A stretch of DNA of 9,634 bases from an uncultured Bifidobacterium sp. (GTDB lineage: Bacteria; Actinomycetota; Actinomycetes; Actinomycetales; Bifidobacteriaceae): contig CALEGL010000077.1 of NCBI GenBank assembly GCA_937876495.1, forward strand, positions 1 through 9,634, written 5' to 3'. The notes under the pieces were generated by a model. It did no database searches and was not told the DNA's origin. It saw only the letters and a list, made by a program, of their open reading frames with translations. The position numbers and the translations under genes are program-made. Of the stretch, positions 1-7,409 are shown piece by piece (position 1 is the stretch's first letter; the number at the start of each line of letters is the position of its first letter).

Positions 1-238
1 CCAGGGCGTCTGCGGACCGTGCCGCCGTCAGGCGTAGGGACTGGGAGAAGGGCGCCGGTCCGCGCTCTTTCCGATCAGCAGCCGGTTCGGACACCTCTCC
101 CAGTCGCGAGGAGACGTCATCGGAATTCGCTGACAGCGCATGGAGGGCACGGAATCCGGATCGCAGCGCCACGACGACTCCGAGGGCAAGCGACGCTGCC
201 ATGACCGCGGCGAGGACCAGCCATATCCACCAGGGCAT
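1..238 (-). CDS. Small membrane protein of unknown function (N-terminal part, cut by window edge)
   Basis: I do not recognise this gene. The minus-strand frame opens with ATG at 238 and stays open for 79 codons to the window edge. The protein starts MPWWIWLVLAAV and has one strong hydrophobic segment at about residues 3-27. A short basic patch follows (R-S-G-F-R), then a polar, Ser/Glu-rich stretch, which suggests a membrane anchor with a soluble domain behind it. The ATG lies one base after the TGA of the WYL regulator (TGA-C-ATG), with a weak GGGG ribosome-binding stretch inside the end of that gene, so translation is probably coupled. In many actinobacteria pafB-pafC is followed by tatA and tatC, but the start here does not look like TatA because the TatA-type glycine/lysine hinge is missing. 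The downstream end is not visible, so length and fold are unknown. Confidence 0.6.
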   Translation of the reverse strand, partial: MPWWIWLVLAAVMAASLALGVVVALRSGFRALHALSANSDDVSSRLGEVSEPAADRKERGPAPFSQSLRLTAARSADAL

Positions 239-239
239 G

Positions 240-2195
240 TCAGCGCCCCGCGTCACCGGACGCGACGGCTTCGGCGCGGGGCTGCTCGGGCTGTCCGACG
301 CTGAGCTCGCGACGCGCGCGGGCGAGAATCATCGTGCGCAGCGTCTCCGGGGCGACGGCGGTGATATGCCGGGCATGGGAGATGCAGAACGCCACGAACC
401 ACGAATCCGAGGAGACGATGAGATGCACCTTCTCCCCCGCGCCATAGCGTTCGACGGTAGCGCCCGGGAGCGTGGAGATGAAGGACAGCCCGGGGCGGTC
501 GGTGATGAACACCGCCGGGGTCCCGTTGTCGAAGCTCCATCTGCGCAGCTCTCCGACGGGCACGTCGGGGATCTCCGGGCGGCTCGTCGGCGTGACCAGG
601 CTGGCCCGTTCGATCCTTGCCAGACGCAGCACCTGCCATACGCGGGGAAGACCATTGGCTTTGTTGATCGTCATGTCCTTGGAGACCAGACCCCGAAGCT
701 CCTCGGGCGCCACATCCGCCACATCGGTCCAGACGGCGGCGTAGTAGACGCCTTCATCCACGAAGATCTTCGAGGGTGCGACCAGCTTGCGTCTGGTGCG
801 TCCGGCTCCGTCGGTGTACTCCATGTCGAGCAGGGAGTCCGTGTCGATGGCCTGACGCACGACGGAGAAGCTGCGTGGCTCCAGCTCGTATCCCGTCAGG
901 CTCAGCCAGGGGGTCTCACCGGGCCGGACGTGCTGACGAAGCCTCATGTACAGGGACTCCGCCTGGGAGCGCTGGCGGTCGGGAAGCAGCGGGGCATGGG
1001 CGAGGTAGCTCACCGAGGCGGTGAGCATGCTCAGATACTGCTGGGAGATGCCGGCGAGTCGTTCCAGGCCCAGCGAATTCGTCGCGGAGACGATTCCTTC
1101 GGAATCGAGCAACGACCAGTCGATGTCGAAGAACTGGCTTCCGGCCATCTCGCCGTCGTCGGAGACGGTTGTCAGCGTGTTGATGTCCTTGTGAATGACG
1201 GCGATGGCCCGCTTCATCCCCTCCTCGTCCCTCGTCGGGTCGATGAAGCGCTCGGCGAGTTCGGCCAGGGAGAACTCTTCCCCCAGATGGGCGGACAGGA
1301 ACAGCATGAGGCGCAGACGCCGATCGACCTCGCTGCCCGTCTGGAATGAGGACCCTCCGTGCGATTGATGCGCATCCGGCATCTCGGGCTCCTCGGCGTC
1401 ATGGTCCTGGCGGCTGATGGACGGGGAGACCACCGTGTCGCCCGCCTCGCCCTGCGAGGAGTCGGCCAGGGTGAAGTGCGTGGCGGACGTCAGACGACGG
1501 TGGAAGGCATCCACGGCCTCATGGGGGCTGATGATCGAGGCCCCCGGATGTTCGAGCACGAACATCGCGAGATCGTCGGAATCCGCGTACGCCACGTTGA
1601 GATGCTCTCCGTCCACGTCCACGGTGGCGGCGAAGCGTCTCGAGTCGATGACCTTGACCAGGGCGTCGGGAATGGTCTGCGTGCCCAGACCCGGGGCGAT
1701 GGAGTCCAGCCCGAGACCGGGCACCGGCGTCTGCGGCACTCTCGGAGTCGTGCGCGAGGCATGCTGTTCGACGGGTTCGCGGGAGGACATGGAGGATATC
1801 GACATGGACCGGGCCAGATAGTTGGCGGCGGCGAGCACCGGAAGATCCTCCTGCTCGAAACGCAGGCGCACCCGCGGCTCATCGCCGAGCTGAAGCCGGT
1901 AGGAGGCGAAGTCCTGCCCCTCCGACTTGGAGGAGTACTCCGGCTGACGGGATTCGATCGCGATGCCCATGGCGGCGAGCTTGGCGCGGTCGCGCTGGAA
2001 CTGCTTGGCGAAGGCCGCCTTGGCCGCCTGGTCTGCCAGCTCGCCATAGGAGTCGGCGTATGCCTTCACCCTCTGCGCGATTTGGCGGGAGGTCAGCCAT
2101 TGCGGGAACGCCGACGACAGAACCGCGAGCACATCGAGCTCGTGCTTGCCCCATTTGTCGGAAAAACGCCGCCTCCCGCTGCTTCCTTCTGCCAT
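240..2195 (-). CDS. WYL-domain transcriptional regulator, PafBC-like fusion
   Basis: Predicted DNA-binding regulator of 651 residues, about twice the length of a single PafB or PafC, made of two tandem halves. Half one has a winged-helix-type region at about 10-82 (LTSRQIAQRV, then FQRDRAKLAAMGI) and a short PafB-like helical stretch to about 130. A Pro/Ser-rich linker and a C-terminal-extension-like piece (SIISPHEAVDAFHRRL region, about 205-235) follow. Half two begins after an acidic linker (240-285). It has a second helix-turn-helix-like region (about 290-345), a WYL domain (about 445-530, where the signature reads VYYAAVW at 483-489) and a C-terminal extension (about 552-632). In mycobacteria PafB and PafC together activate DNA-damage genes, and fused versions occur in other actinobacteria. 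The start at 2195 is chosen because the conserved part begins just after it, GAGGA precedes it, and earlier in-frame starts lie at or upstream of the likely promoter. Its exact regulon cannot be told from sequence. Confidence 0.82.
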   Translation of the reverse strand: MAEGSSGRRRFSDKWGKHELDVLAVLSSAFPQWLTSRQIAQRVKAYADSYGELADQAAKAAFAKQFQRDRAKLAAMGIAIESRQPEYSSKSEGQDFASYRLQLGDEPRVRLRFEQEDLPVLAAANYLARSMSISSMSSREPVEQHASRTTPRVPQTPVPGLGLDSIAPGLGTQTIPDALVKVIDSRRFAATVDVDGEHLNVAYADSDDLAMFVLEHPGASIISPHEAVDAFHRRLTSATHFTLADSSQGEAGDTVVSPSISRQDHDAEEPEMPDAHQSHGGSSFQTGSEVDRRLRLMLFLSAHLGEEFSLAELAERFIDPTRDEEGMKRAIAVIHKDINTLTTVSDDGEMAGSQFFDIDWSLLDSEGIVSATNSLGLERLAGISQQYLSMLTASVSYLAHAPLLPDRQRSQAESLYMRLRQHVRPGETPWLSLTGYELEPRSFSVVRQAIDTDSLLDMEYTDGAGRTRRKLVAPSKIFVDEGVYYAAVWTDVADVAPEELRGLVSKDMTINKANGLPRVWQVLRLARIERASLVTPTSRPEIPDVPVGELRRWSFDNGTPAVFITDRPGLSFISTLPGATVERYGAGEKVHLIVSSDSWFVAFCISHARHITAVAPETLRTMILARARRELSVGQPEQPRAEAVASGDAGR

Positions 2196-2256
2196 TGGTC
2201 CTCGCGTATCGTTATGGTTCTCTCCGTAGTGCGTCTCACCGCACGCACCATGTTCC

Positions 2257-2285
2257 ATAGTAGAGCGTTCGCACGCGGATGTCGG
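2257..2285 (-). promoter_or_regulatory. Putative promoter of the WYL regulator gene
   Basis: On the minus strand a -35-like CCGACA (2280-2285) and a -10-like TACTAT (2257-2262) are separated by exactly 17 bases. Each matches four of six consensus positions. Transcription would start near 2250, giving a leader of about 55 bases before the ATG at 2195. This supports the shorter start of the gene. The rest of the 275-base gap (2196-2470) shows only short, weak inverted repeats and no open frame with gene-like features. Confidence 0.4.
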
Positions 2286-2470
2286 CGTTTTCACCACAAT
2301 GAGTCAGCGGCTTTCCCACGTTGACGGAATTGACCGGGGTGGGTGCATGGCCCGAAGCGCGGGAGGAATCGGCCCCGCGACGGCTTTCGATTGCGGCGAT
2401 GATGGTCGCGCCTGCCATGGAGAGGCATGGCGTGATGCGGCCATATCCCGAATGGCGGAATCGGTCGCGT

Positions 2471-3901
2471 TCAGGCCCAGTTGTCGGGTTCTATGCCCTG
2501 CGGCCCCACGAACTGCCCGTCCGGGACGTAGCTGGGGTGGCCCTGATCCTCGAGACGCGCGTCGCCGTACATGATGACGTTGCGTCCGAAGGTCCAGTCG
2601 CCTTCGATGGTGACGGATTTCGCCGCGGCAAGCGAGGGGATGGAGTAGGGGAAGCGCTCATCGAAGTCCTCGATGTTGCGGTAGTAGCGCCGGTCCAGGT
2701 TCACCGAGGGGAAGTGGTAGTCGCCGTCCTCCATCTCGAAGGAGTCGGTGAGATGGAAGCGGTCGGATCGCATGATGAACAGGTCGTCCGTCGTCTTCAC
2801 CGGCAGGAAGCGCATGCGGTCCACCTGCACGCAGATGGCGCCCTCGAACAGGGATACGGCCGCCCCCATGGCTGTCTCCAGCTGGATGACCTTCTCGGAG
2901 TCCGGGTCGGTGGGATCCACCGTCTTGCGGTTGACGATGACCGGCAGAGGCAGCACTCCGTCATACCGGGCGAGCATGTCCCTGAGGGCGTCGATGCGCA
3001 TCCAGATGCTGTTGGTGTTGAAATAGGGATGCCGCGAGATGTCCTGCGCGGCCGATTGGTCGTCGGGATGCACCTGGGACATCTCCCGGAGGAGCAGACG
3101 GCCCGTCCCACGATCGCGGACCAGATGCCCGCCCTTGCGGTCGGCGTCCGTGCGCACGGCGACCTCCACCATGATGGGGGCGCCGGTGTTCTCGAAATGC
3201 TGGGCGAGCGTACGCGACGGACGCGCCCCGAGATTGTCGGAGTTGGAGATGAACAGATATTCGAATCCGCGACTTTCGAGGACGTCGAGGAGGCCGGATT
3301 CCCAGATGGTGGAGAACAGGTCACCATGTCCGGGAGGACACCATTCGAGGTCGTGATCGGCGGGGAACTCGACGGGAAGACCGGTGGATTCGACGATCTT
3401 GGGCTCCTGATGCTGGATGATCTCCAGGGGGACGTCGGACTGTTCGAAGCGCCGGTTGCGGTCGACGACGCGCATGGTGTCGCGCGACGTCCGGAAGGAA
3501 TCCATCAGGGTCAGGGGAAGAGGGACTCTCAGACGGTGGCGTGCGGTGACGACCTGGCCGAGGATGATGTCGAGGAAACGCATCTGCCTGGCCTTGTGCC
3601 GGCGCACCGGAAGCAGCGACTTCGCGCGGGACAGGCCCATGGACGTGCCAAGCCCCCCGTTGAGCTTGAGGAAAGCGGTCCGGGAGAAGGCGGAGACCGC
3701 CTTGTCGTGGTCGATGGTCCCATAGACGTCATGGAAGCTGGGGACGTCAACGACGGGCTCGACGTCGTCCTCGCGTATCCATGAGCCGGCCGAATCCGAT
3801 CGCCAGACGTCATAGAGGCGGTGGAACTGCGCGATGGCCATGTCGCTCATTCCCCTGCCCCGCATCTTTGTGGCAGCTGCTTCGAACGGGTCGGTCACCA
3901 T
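2471..3901 (-). CDS. UTP--glucose-1-phosphate uridylyltransferase (UDP-glucose pyrophosphorylase, eukaryote-type)
   Basis: Cytoplasmic nucleotidyltransferase making UDP-glucose from UTP and glucose-1-phosphate, for galactose (Leloir-type) metabolism and envelope polysaccharides. The 476-residue protein belongs to the large UDPGP family found in eukaryotes and bifidobacteria, not to the bacterial GalU family. Visible motifs, in order: the nucleotide-binding loop LNGGLGTSMG (80-89) followed by SRAKSLLPVR (91-100); LMDSFRTS (133-140); WCPPGHGDLF (187-196) for substrate binding; FISNSDNLGA (218-227); FNTNSIW (294-300); QLETAMGAAV (340-349); and the conserved lysine of VKTTDDLF (about 369). The C-terminal part (about 395-465) resembles the beta-helix end of the family. 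The ATG at 3901 is preferred because AAAGGAG sits just before it. An in-frame GTG directly after the ATG would give better spacing, and a GTG at 3940 lacks this context. I saw no clear promoter between it and the upstream tRNA gene, so read-through from the tRNA promoter is possible. Confidence 0.95.
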   Translation of the reverse strand: MVTDPFEAAATKMRGRGMSDMAIAQFHRLYDVWRSDSAGSWIREDDVEPVVDVPSFHDVYGTIDHDKAVSAFSRTAFLKLNGGLGTSMGLSRAKSLLPVRRHKARQMRFLDIILGQVVTARHRLRVPLPLTLMDSFRTSRDTMRVVDRNRRFEQSDVPLEIIQHQEPKIVESTGLPVEFPADHDLEWCPPGHGDLFSTIWESGLLDVLESRGFEYLFISNSDNLGARPSRTLAQHFENTGAPIMVEVAVRTDADRKGGHLVRDRGTGRLLLREMSQVHPDDQSAAQDISRHPYFNTNSIWMRIDALRDMLARYDGVLPLPVIVNRKTVDPTDPDSEKVIQLETAMGAAVSLFEGAICVQVDRMRFLPVKTTDDLFIMRSDRFHLTDSFEMEDGDYHFPSVNLDRRYYRNIEDFDERFPYSIPSLAAAKSVTIEGDWTFGRNVIMYGDARLEDQGHPSYVPDGQFVGPQGIEPDNWA

Positions 3902-3967
3902 GGACTCCTTTGCGCTCGCTGATGTCGATTCGGCACGCACGCAGCAGCCGACTCCGCTCCCCTGCTT

Positions 3968-3992
3968 CCGATGACCCCGGTACCGTCATCGG
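3968..3992. repeat. Inverted repeat upstream of the UDP-glucose pyrophosphorylase gene
   Basis: Perfect 8-base inverted repeat: CCGATGAC (3968-3975) and GTCATCGG (3985-3992), with a 9-base centre. It lies about 70 bases upstream of the pyrophosphorylase ATG and is not followed by a T-run on either strand. It could be an operator, part of an mRNA leader, or a second weak terminator behind the tRNA gene. Confidence 0.4.
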
Positions 3993-4007
3993 CGAGGGCC
4001 ATCGAGA

Positions 4008-4042
4008 CGACGAAGGCGACGGATGCCTCCGTCGCCCTTTCG

Positions 4043-4045
<3 letters not shown>
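4008..4045 (-). terminator. Long GC-rich hairpin after tRNA-Pro, possible terminator
   Basis: A 9-bp stem (GGCGACGGA, 4015-4023, with TCCGTCGCC, 4028-4036) closes on a 4-base loop. It continues after a 2-base bulge with CGACGAA (4008-4014) pairing to TTCGTCG (4039-4045). The outer three pairs overlap the mature tRNA 3' end, so the free hairpin is about 4011-4042. Its position directly behind the tRNA suggests termination or 3'-end processing. No U-tract follows it in the direction of transcription, so intrinsic termination may be incomplete. Confidence 0.5.
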
Positions 4046-4116
<71 letters not shown>

Positions 4117-4142
4117 AACGGTGCCTGCGGCACCGAGTGGCT

Positions 4143-4171
4143 ACACTACCACAGGCGGTGCGGACGCTCAA
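4143..4171 (-). promoter_or_regulatory. Promoter of tRNA-Pro
   Basis: On the minus strand TTGAGC (4166-4171) and TAGTGT (4143-4148) are 17 bases apart. The -35 matches four of six positions, and the -10 has the TAnnnT form common in actinobacterial promoters. Transcription would start near 4137, about 20 bases before the mature tRNA. That leader contains a GGTGCC-GCA-GGCACC hairpin (4120-4134) ending three bases from the tRNA 5' end. Confidence 0.55.
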
Positions 4172-4243
4172 ACCGGCGTGCCTTCGTCGGCGTCGCCATC
4201 TCCTCACCATGTGTCCGGTCCGCTCGACGCCGCGGATGGTCCT

Positions 4244-6373
4244 TCAGCGTTTCCGGCGTTCCCGCACAGTCACCGAGATCTGGATCGGCGTGCCTTCGAA
4301 GCCGAACTCCTCTCGCAGCGAGCGTTCGATGAAGCGCCGGTATCCGTGTTCGAGGAATCCGGTCGCGAAGATGACGAAGCGCGGCGGGCGAGTGGAGGCC
4401 TGCGTGGCGAAGAGGATGCGGGGCTGTCGTCCGCCGCGGAGAGGATGAGGGTTCGCCGACTGCAGACGTCCCAGGAAGGCGTTCAGCCGCCCGGTCGGAA
4501 TCCGGCGATCCCACGAGGCCAGCGCCTCGCGCATGGCATCGGGAAGACGGTTGGTGTGCCACCCCGTCTTCGCCGAGAGATTCACGCGCCGGGCCCATGT
4601 CACCCTGTCGAATTCGGTGTTCCACAGGCGTTCGACGCGCTGTCGGACGAACTCGTCCGCCAGATCCCACTTGTTGAAGACCAGAACGATGGCGCGTCCC
4701 GCGTCGACGGCCTGGCTCATGACCTTGAGATCCTGGTCGGAGATGGGCTGCGAGGCATCGAACAGCACAAGGGCGAGCTCGGCGCGCTCGATGGCGGCCT
4801 GGGTGCGGAGCGCCGAGTAGTACTCGGCCCCCGTGAGACGGTGCTGGCGGCGGCGGATTCCCGCGGTGTCGATGAACAGCCAGTCGTCGCCGTCGATGCC
4901 GATGACCTCGTCGACTGGGTCTCGCGTCGTCCCGGCCGTGGGGTCGACCACCGACCTTTCGGCATGCGCGAGCTGGTTGAGCAGCGAGGACTTCCCCACG
5001 TTGGGGCGCCCCACCAAGGCGACGCGACGCAGACCGGCGGGAGTCGCCGTCCCTGACCGCCGCTTCGTCTTCTTCAGGGCATCCACGGCGGCGTCGAGAA
5101 GATCGCCTATCCCCCGGCCATGCAGGGCGGAGATGCCGTAGGGCTGTCCGAGACCGAGCTTCCAGAATTCGGCGGACAGGTATTCGGCGTTCTGCCCGTC
5201 AATCTTGTTCACGGCAACGATGACGGGACGTCCCGACGAGCGCAGCAGTCTTACGATTCGCTCGTCCGTGGCCGTCATACCCACCTGTCCGTCCACGACG
5301 AATACCACGGCGTCCGCCATAGAGATTGCCGCCTCGGCCTGCGCGGCCACTGCGGAGTCGAGTCCTTCGACGTCGGTCTCCCACCCTCCGGTGTCAATGA
5401 GGCGGAAGGCCGTTCCCGCCCATTCCGCGTCATAGGCGACGCGGTCGCGGGTGACGCCGGGGGTGTCCTCCACGACCGCGGCGCGGCGGCCCAGGATGCG
5501 GTTCACGAGGGTGGACTTGCCTACATTGGGTCGTCCCACGACGGCGAGCACGCCGACGGAGACGGGACCGGCCTGCGTGTCTTCGTTTCCGGCTGCGTCG
5601 GAACCTTCGAGAAGGCGTCGGTCGTCCTCGTCGAGGTCGTAGCCTTCGAGATTCGCGGCATACAGCCGTCGGTTCTGCTCCTCGATCGCGTCATCCACGA
5701 GCCGGATGAGCGCATCGAGGGTCTGCTCGAAGCTGAGGTCGGAGTTGTCCAGCGTCGTCACTCCGTTGGCCGCGGACAGGAAGCTCGTGACGGCGGAGTC
5801 GGCGCGGTCCCGAGCCGCCACGTCGTCACTGCCGACGCCGGCGACCGCCTGTCCGCTGCGCCGGGCCTGACGAACCTCCTCGCGTGCCGTGAGCAGCACG
5901 CGGACCTCGGCGTCCGGGGCCACCACGGTGGTGATGTCGCGTCCCTCGACGACGATCCCCCTGCCTCCGGAGAAGGAGCCCTCGTTCCGCTCCCCCTCGA
6001 TGATGGCCCGCTGGGCGGCGATGAGGACGTGCCTGACGGGGATGATCCCCGACACCTTCGAGACATGCGAGGAGACCTCCGTCGAACGGACGGCCTCCGC
6101 GATGTCCTCCCCGTCGGCGCGGACGGAGGGGGCATCGGGGTCGACGCCGAAGTCGGCGTGTCCTCCGGTGAAGAACTCCCCGACGGCCTCCGTGACGGCC
6201 TCGCGGTCGATGGGGTCGGCGTCGAGATCGATCCCCCGATGCAGGCACCACCAGGCGCAGGCGCGGTACATCGCCCCTGTGTCCAGGTAGGCGAAGCCGA
6301 AATGCCGTGCGAGGGCCTTCGACGTCGAGGACTTGCCGACCCCTGCGGGGCCGTCTATGGCGACGCGGATCAC
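4244..6373 (-). CDS. cmk-der: Bifunctional cytidylate kinase / ribosome-biogenesis GTPase Der
   Basis: A 709-residue fusion of two normally separate enzymes. Residues 1 to about 228 are cytidylate kinase, which phosphorylates CMP and dCMP with ATP. It shows the P-loop GPAGVGKSS (8-16), LDTGAMYRA (30-38), GRDITT (144-149) and ARDRADS (187-193). After an acidic linker of about 45 residues comes Der (EngA), a tandem GTPase needed for 50S subunit assembly. The first G domain has GRPNVGKST (280-288), DTPGVTRD (303-310), DTGG (327-330) and NKID (389-392). The second has GRPNVGKSS (455-463), DTAG (502-505), NKWD (567-570) and SAK (600-602). The KH-like C-terminal domain (about 615-709) ends in a basic tail. 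No key motif is missing, so both activities should be intact. The start is GTG at 6373, supported by AAGGAGGT at good distance. It overlaps the end of the upstream pseudouridine synthase gene by 4 bases (GTGA). The fusion is known in bifidobacteria. No clear terminator follows. Confidence 0.96.
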   Translation of the reverse strand: MIRVAIDGPAGVGKSSTSKALARHFGFAYLDTGAMYRACAWWCLHRGIDLDADPIDREAVTEAVGEFFTGGHADFGVDPDAPSVRADGEDIAEAVRSTEVSSHVSKVSGIIPVRHVLIAAQRAIIEGERNEGSFSGGRGIVVEGRDITTVVAPDAEVRVLLTAREEVRQARRSGQAVAGVGSDDVAARDRADSAVTSFLSAANGVTTLDNSDLSFEQTLDALIRLVDDAIEEQNRRLYAANLEGYDLDEDDRRLLEGSDAAGNEDTQAGPVSVGVLAVVGRPNVGKSTLVNRILGRRAAVVEDTPGVTRDRVAYDAEWAGTAFRLIDTGGWETDVEGLDSAVAAQAEAAISMADAVVFVVDGQVGMTATDERIVRLLRSSGRPVIVAVNKIDGQNAEYLSAEFWKLGLGQPYGISALHGRGIGDLLDAAVDALKKTKRRSGTATPAGLRRVALVGRPNVGKSSLLNQLAHAERSVVDPTAGTTRDPVDEVIGIDGDDWLFIDTAGIRRRQHRLTGAEYYSALRTQAAIERAELALVLFDASQPISDQDLKVMSQAVDAGRAIVLVFNKWDLADEFVRQRVERLWNTEFDRVTWARRVNLSAKTGWHTNRLPDAMREALASWDRRIPTGRLNAFLGRLQSANPHPLRGGRQPRILFATQASTRPPRFVIFATGFLEHGYRRFIERSLREEFGFEGTPIQISVTVRERRKR

Positions 6374-7173
6374 AGACCCACCTCCTTGGACAGCGACCGG
6401 ACCTCCGTGGCGGACAGCACGCGATAGGAGCCCGGCTTGAGATCCCCGAGACGGATGGGGCCGATCTGGGTGCGCACCAGCCGGCGCACGGGGAAGCCCA
6501 CCGAGGCGAACACGCGGCGGACGATCCGGTTGCGTCCCGAATGCAGCACGACCTTGACGATCGTCGTCTCGCGACTGGAATCGATGATGGCGCAGCGGTC
6601 GAAGCTGATGGGGCCGTCGTCGAGACGGACGCCCTGGGTGACCAGACGCCGGCAGACGGTGCCCGGGATGCGCCCCTCCAGCGTCGCCACATAGGTCTTC
6701 TCGACCTCGTAGCGCGGATGCATGACGTGCTGGCTGAGCTCGCCGTCGTTCGTCATGAGGATGAGACCCTCGGAGTCGTAGTCGAGCCGGCCCATGTGGA
6801 AGATGCGCTCGTAGCGGTCGCCGACGATGTCGCGCAGCGTGTAGCGGCCTTTGGGGTCGTCCATCGTGCTGAGCACCCGACGGGGCTTGTTGAGGGCAAG
6901 CGTGACGTGGTTCGGATTGAGTCTGACGCGCGAGCCGTCGACCCGTATCCGCTGGCGTTCGGGGTCGGCCCGTGCGCCCAGCTGGGTGACGAGTTCGCCG
7001 TCGACCTCGACCCGGCCGTCGAGGATCATGCGTTCGCAGGCCCGTCGTGAGCCGAAGCCCGCCTGCGCGAGGATCTTCTGGAGGCGGACACCCTCCCCGT
7101 CATCCGTCCCAGGGCGGTCATGCGTGCGTGTGGCTTCGTCGTTCGGTGACTGTTCTTCATAGGGTTGTGGCAT
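6370..7173 (-). CDS. rluB: 23S rRNA pseudouridine synthase, RluB/RsuA family
   Basis: Cytoplasmic enzyme converting a uridine of ribosomal RNA (probably 23S) to pseudouridine. The 267-residue protein has an acidic, polar N-terminal stretch (1-27). An S4 RNA-binding domain follows (about 28-75: [20 protein letters not shown], then GRVEVDGE). The catalytic domain has LALNKPRRV (92-100), the catalytic-aspartate motif [10 protein letters not shown] (128-137, Asp131), a TNDGELSQ segment (141-148) and the family C-terminal motif SGRNRIVRR (212-220). The more usual Thr of the GRLDxxTxGL motif is Ser here, a mild change. The ATG at 7173 is chosen because GGGAG lies four bases before it and length then fits the family. 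Frames extending to 7365 run back through the promoter region and are not homologous-looking. It is the first gene of a coupled pair with cmk-der. Family assignment is firm, but the exact target uridine is inferred. Confidence 0.92.
   Translation of the reverse strand: MPQPYEEQSPNDEATRTHDRPGTDDGEGVRLQKILAQAGFGSRRACERMILDGRVEVDGELVTQLGARADPERQRIRVDGSRVRLNPNHVTLALNKPRRVLSTMDDPKGRYTLRDIVGDRYERIFHMGRLDYDSEGLILMTNDGELSQHVMHPRYEVEKTYVATLEGRIPGTVCRRLVTQGVRLDDGPISFDRCAIIDSSRETTIVKVVLHSGRNRIVRRVFASVGFPVRRLVRTQIGPIRLGDLKPGSYRVLSATEVRSLSKEVGL
6377..6389 (-). promoter_or_regulatory. Strong ribosome-binding site for cmk-der inside the upstream gene
   Basis: The minus strand reads AAGGAGGTGGG just upstream of the GTG start, a full match to the anti-Shine-Dalgarno sequence with about 6 bases of spacing. 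It lies within the last codons of the pseudouridine synthase gene. It decides the GTG start at 6373 and, with the GTGA overlap, indicates coupled translation. Confidence 0.8.
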
Positions 7174-7255
7174 CGTTCTCCCAACGTGGCCGTCTCGTAT
7201 GCTCTGCCGCCGTACATTCATTCGGTCGTGGAGACCGGGCGCGCATGGCCCGTCC

Positions 7256-7261
7256 ATGATA
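7256..7261 (-). promoter_or_regulatory. Possible -10 element for the rluB-cmk-der operon
   Basis: TATCAT on the minus strand matches five of six -10 positions and would give a leader of about 75 bases, but no good -35 is found 16-18 bases upstream. The inverted repeat CATGG-N5-CCATG (7244-7258) overlaps it and could be an operator. A second small repeat, CGGTC-N5-GACCG, lies at 7223-7237. Confidence 0.25.
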
Positions 7262-7357
7262 TCCCAAGGCGTTCCCCATGATTCCGTGGCGGCGGGACGG
7301 AGCGGTGGTGCAGCCCGGAGACCGATGGCGGTTCCTCGGGAGCGGGACAGGTCGTGC

Positions 7358-7366
7358 TGATACACT
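7358..7366 (+). promoter_or_regulatory. Possible extended -10 promoter of the channel gene
   Basis: TGATACACT has the TGn extension plus a -10-like TACACT (four of six positions). It lies 44 bases before the ATG at 7410, with no convincing -35 element, as is usual for extended -10 promoters. AAGGA at 7398-7402 is the ribosome-binding site, seven bases before the ATG. Confidence 0.35.
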
Positions 7367-7409
7367 GACAGGCGTTTCGGGGCTCCCCCATCACACTAAG
7401 GATCAGCAT

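Noticed and set aside
201..1349. Long plus-strand open frame (382 codons) opposite the WYL regulator
   Set aside because: It is antisense to a gene with recognisable domains. Its protein is rich in G, R, D and H with no motif, as expected for a shadow frame in GC-rich DNA.
2196..2297. N-terminal extension of the WYL regulator to the in-frame start at 2297
   Set aside because: The added 34 residues resemble no domain and the coding would run through the likely promoter at 2257-2285; the ATG at 2195 has GAGGA just upstream.
2414..2431. Hairpin GCCATG-N6-CATGGC after the pyrophosphorylase gene, considered as a terminator
   Set aside because: The stem is only six base pairs and no T-run follows in the transcribed direction; it is likely a chance repeat.
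2321..3784. Plus-strand open frame of 487 codons opposite the UDP-glucose pyrophosphorylase gene
   Set aside because: The minus strand carries complete family motifs in order. The plus-strand product has no recognisable motif, so the open frame is a codon-bias shadow.
5120..6427. Plus-strand open frame of 435 codons opposite cmk-der
   Set aside because: It lies antisense to the kinase and first GTPase domain, spans the coupled gene junction, and its product is low-complexity and unlike any family I know.
7174..7365. N-terminal extension of the pseudouridine synthase to 7365
   Set aside because: It would cover the divergent promoter region; the ATG at 7173 has a GGGAG ribosome-binding site and gives a normal family length.
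7278..7409. N-terminal extension of the channel protein to the ATG at 7278
   Set aside because: The added residues are not hydrophobic or family-like and include the putative promoter; the ATG at 7410 has AAGGA seven bases upstream.
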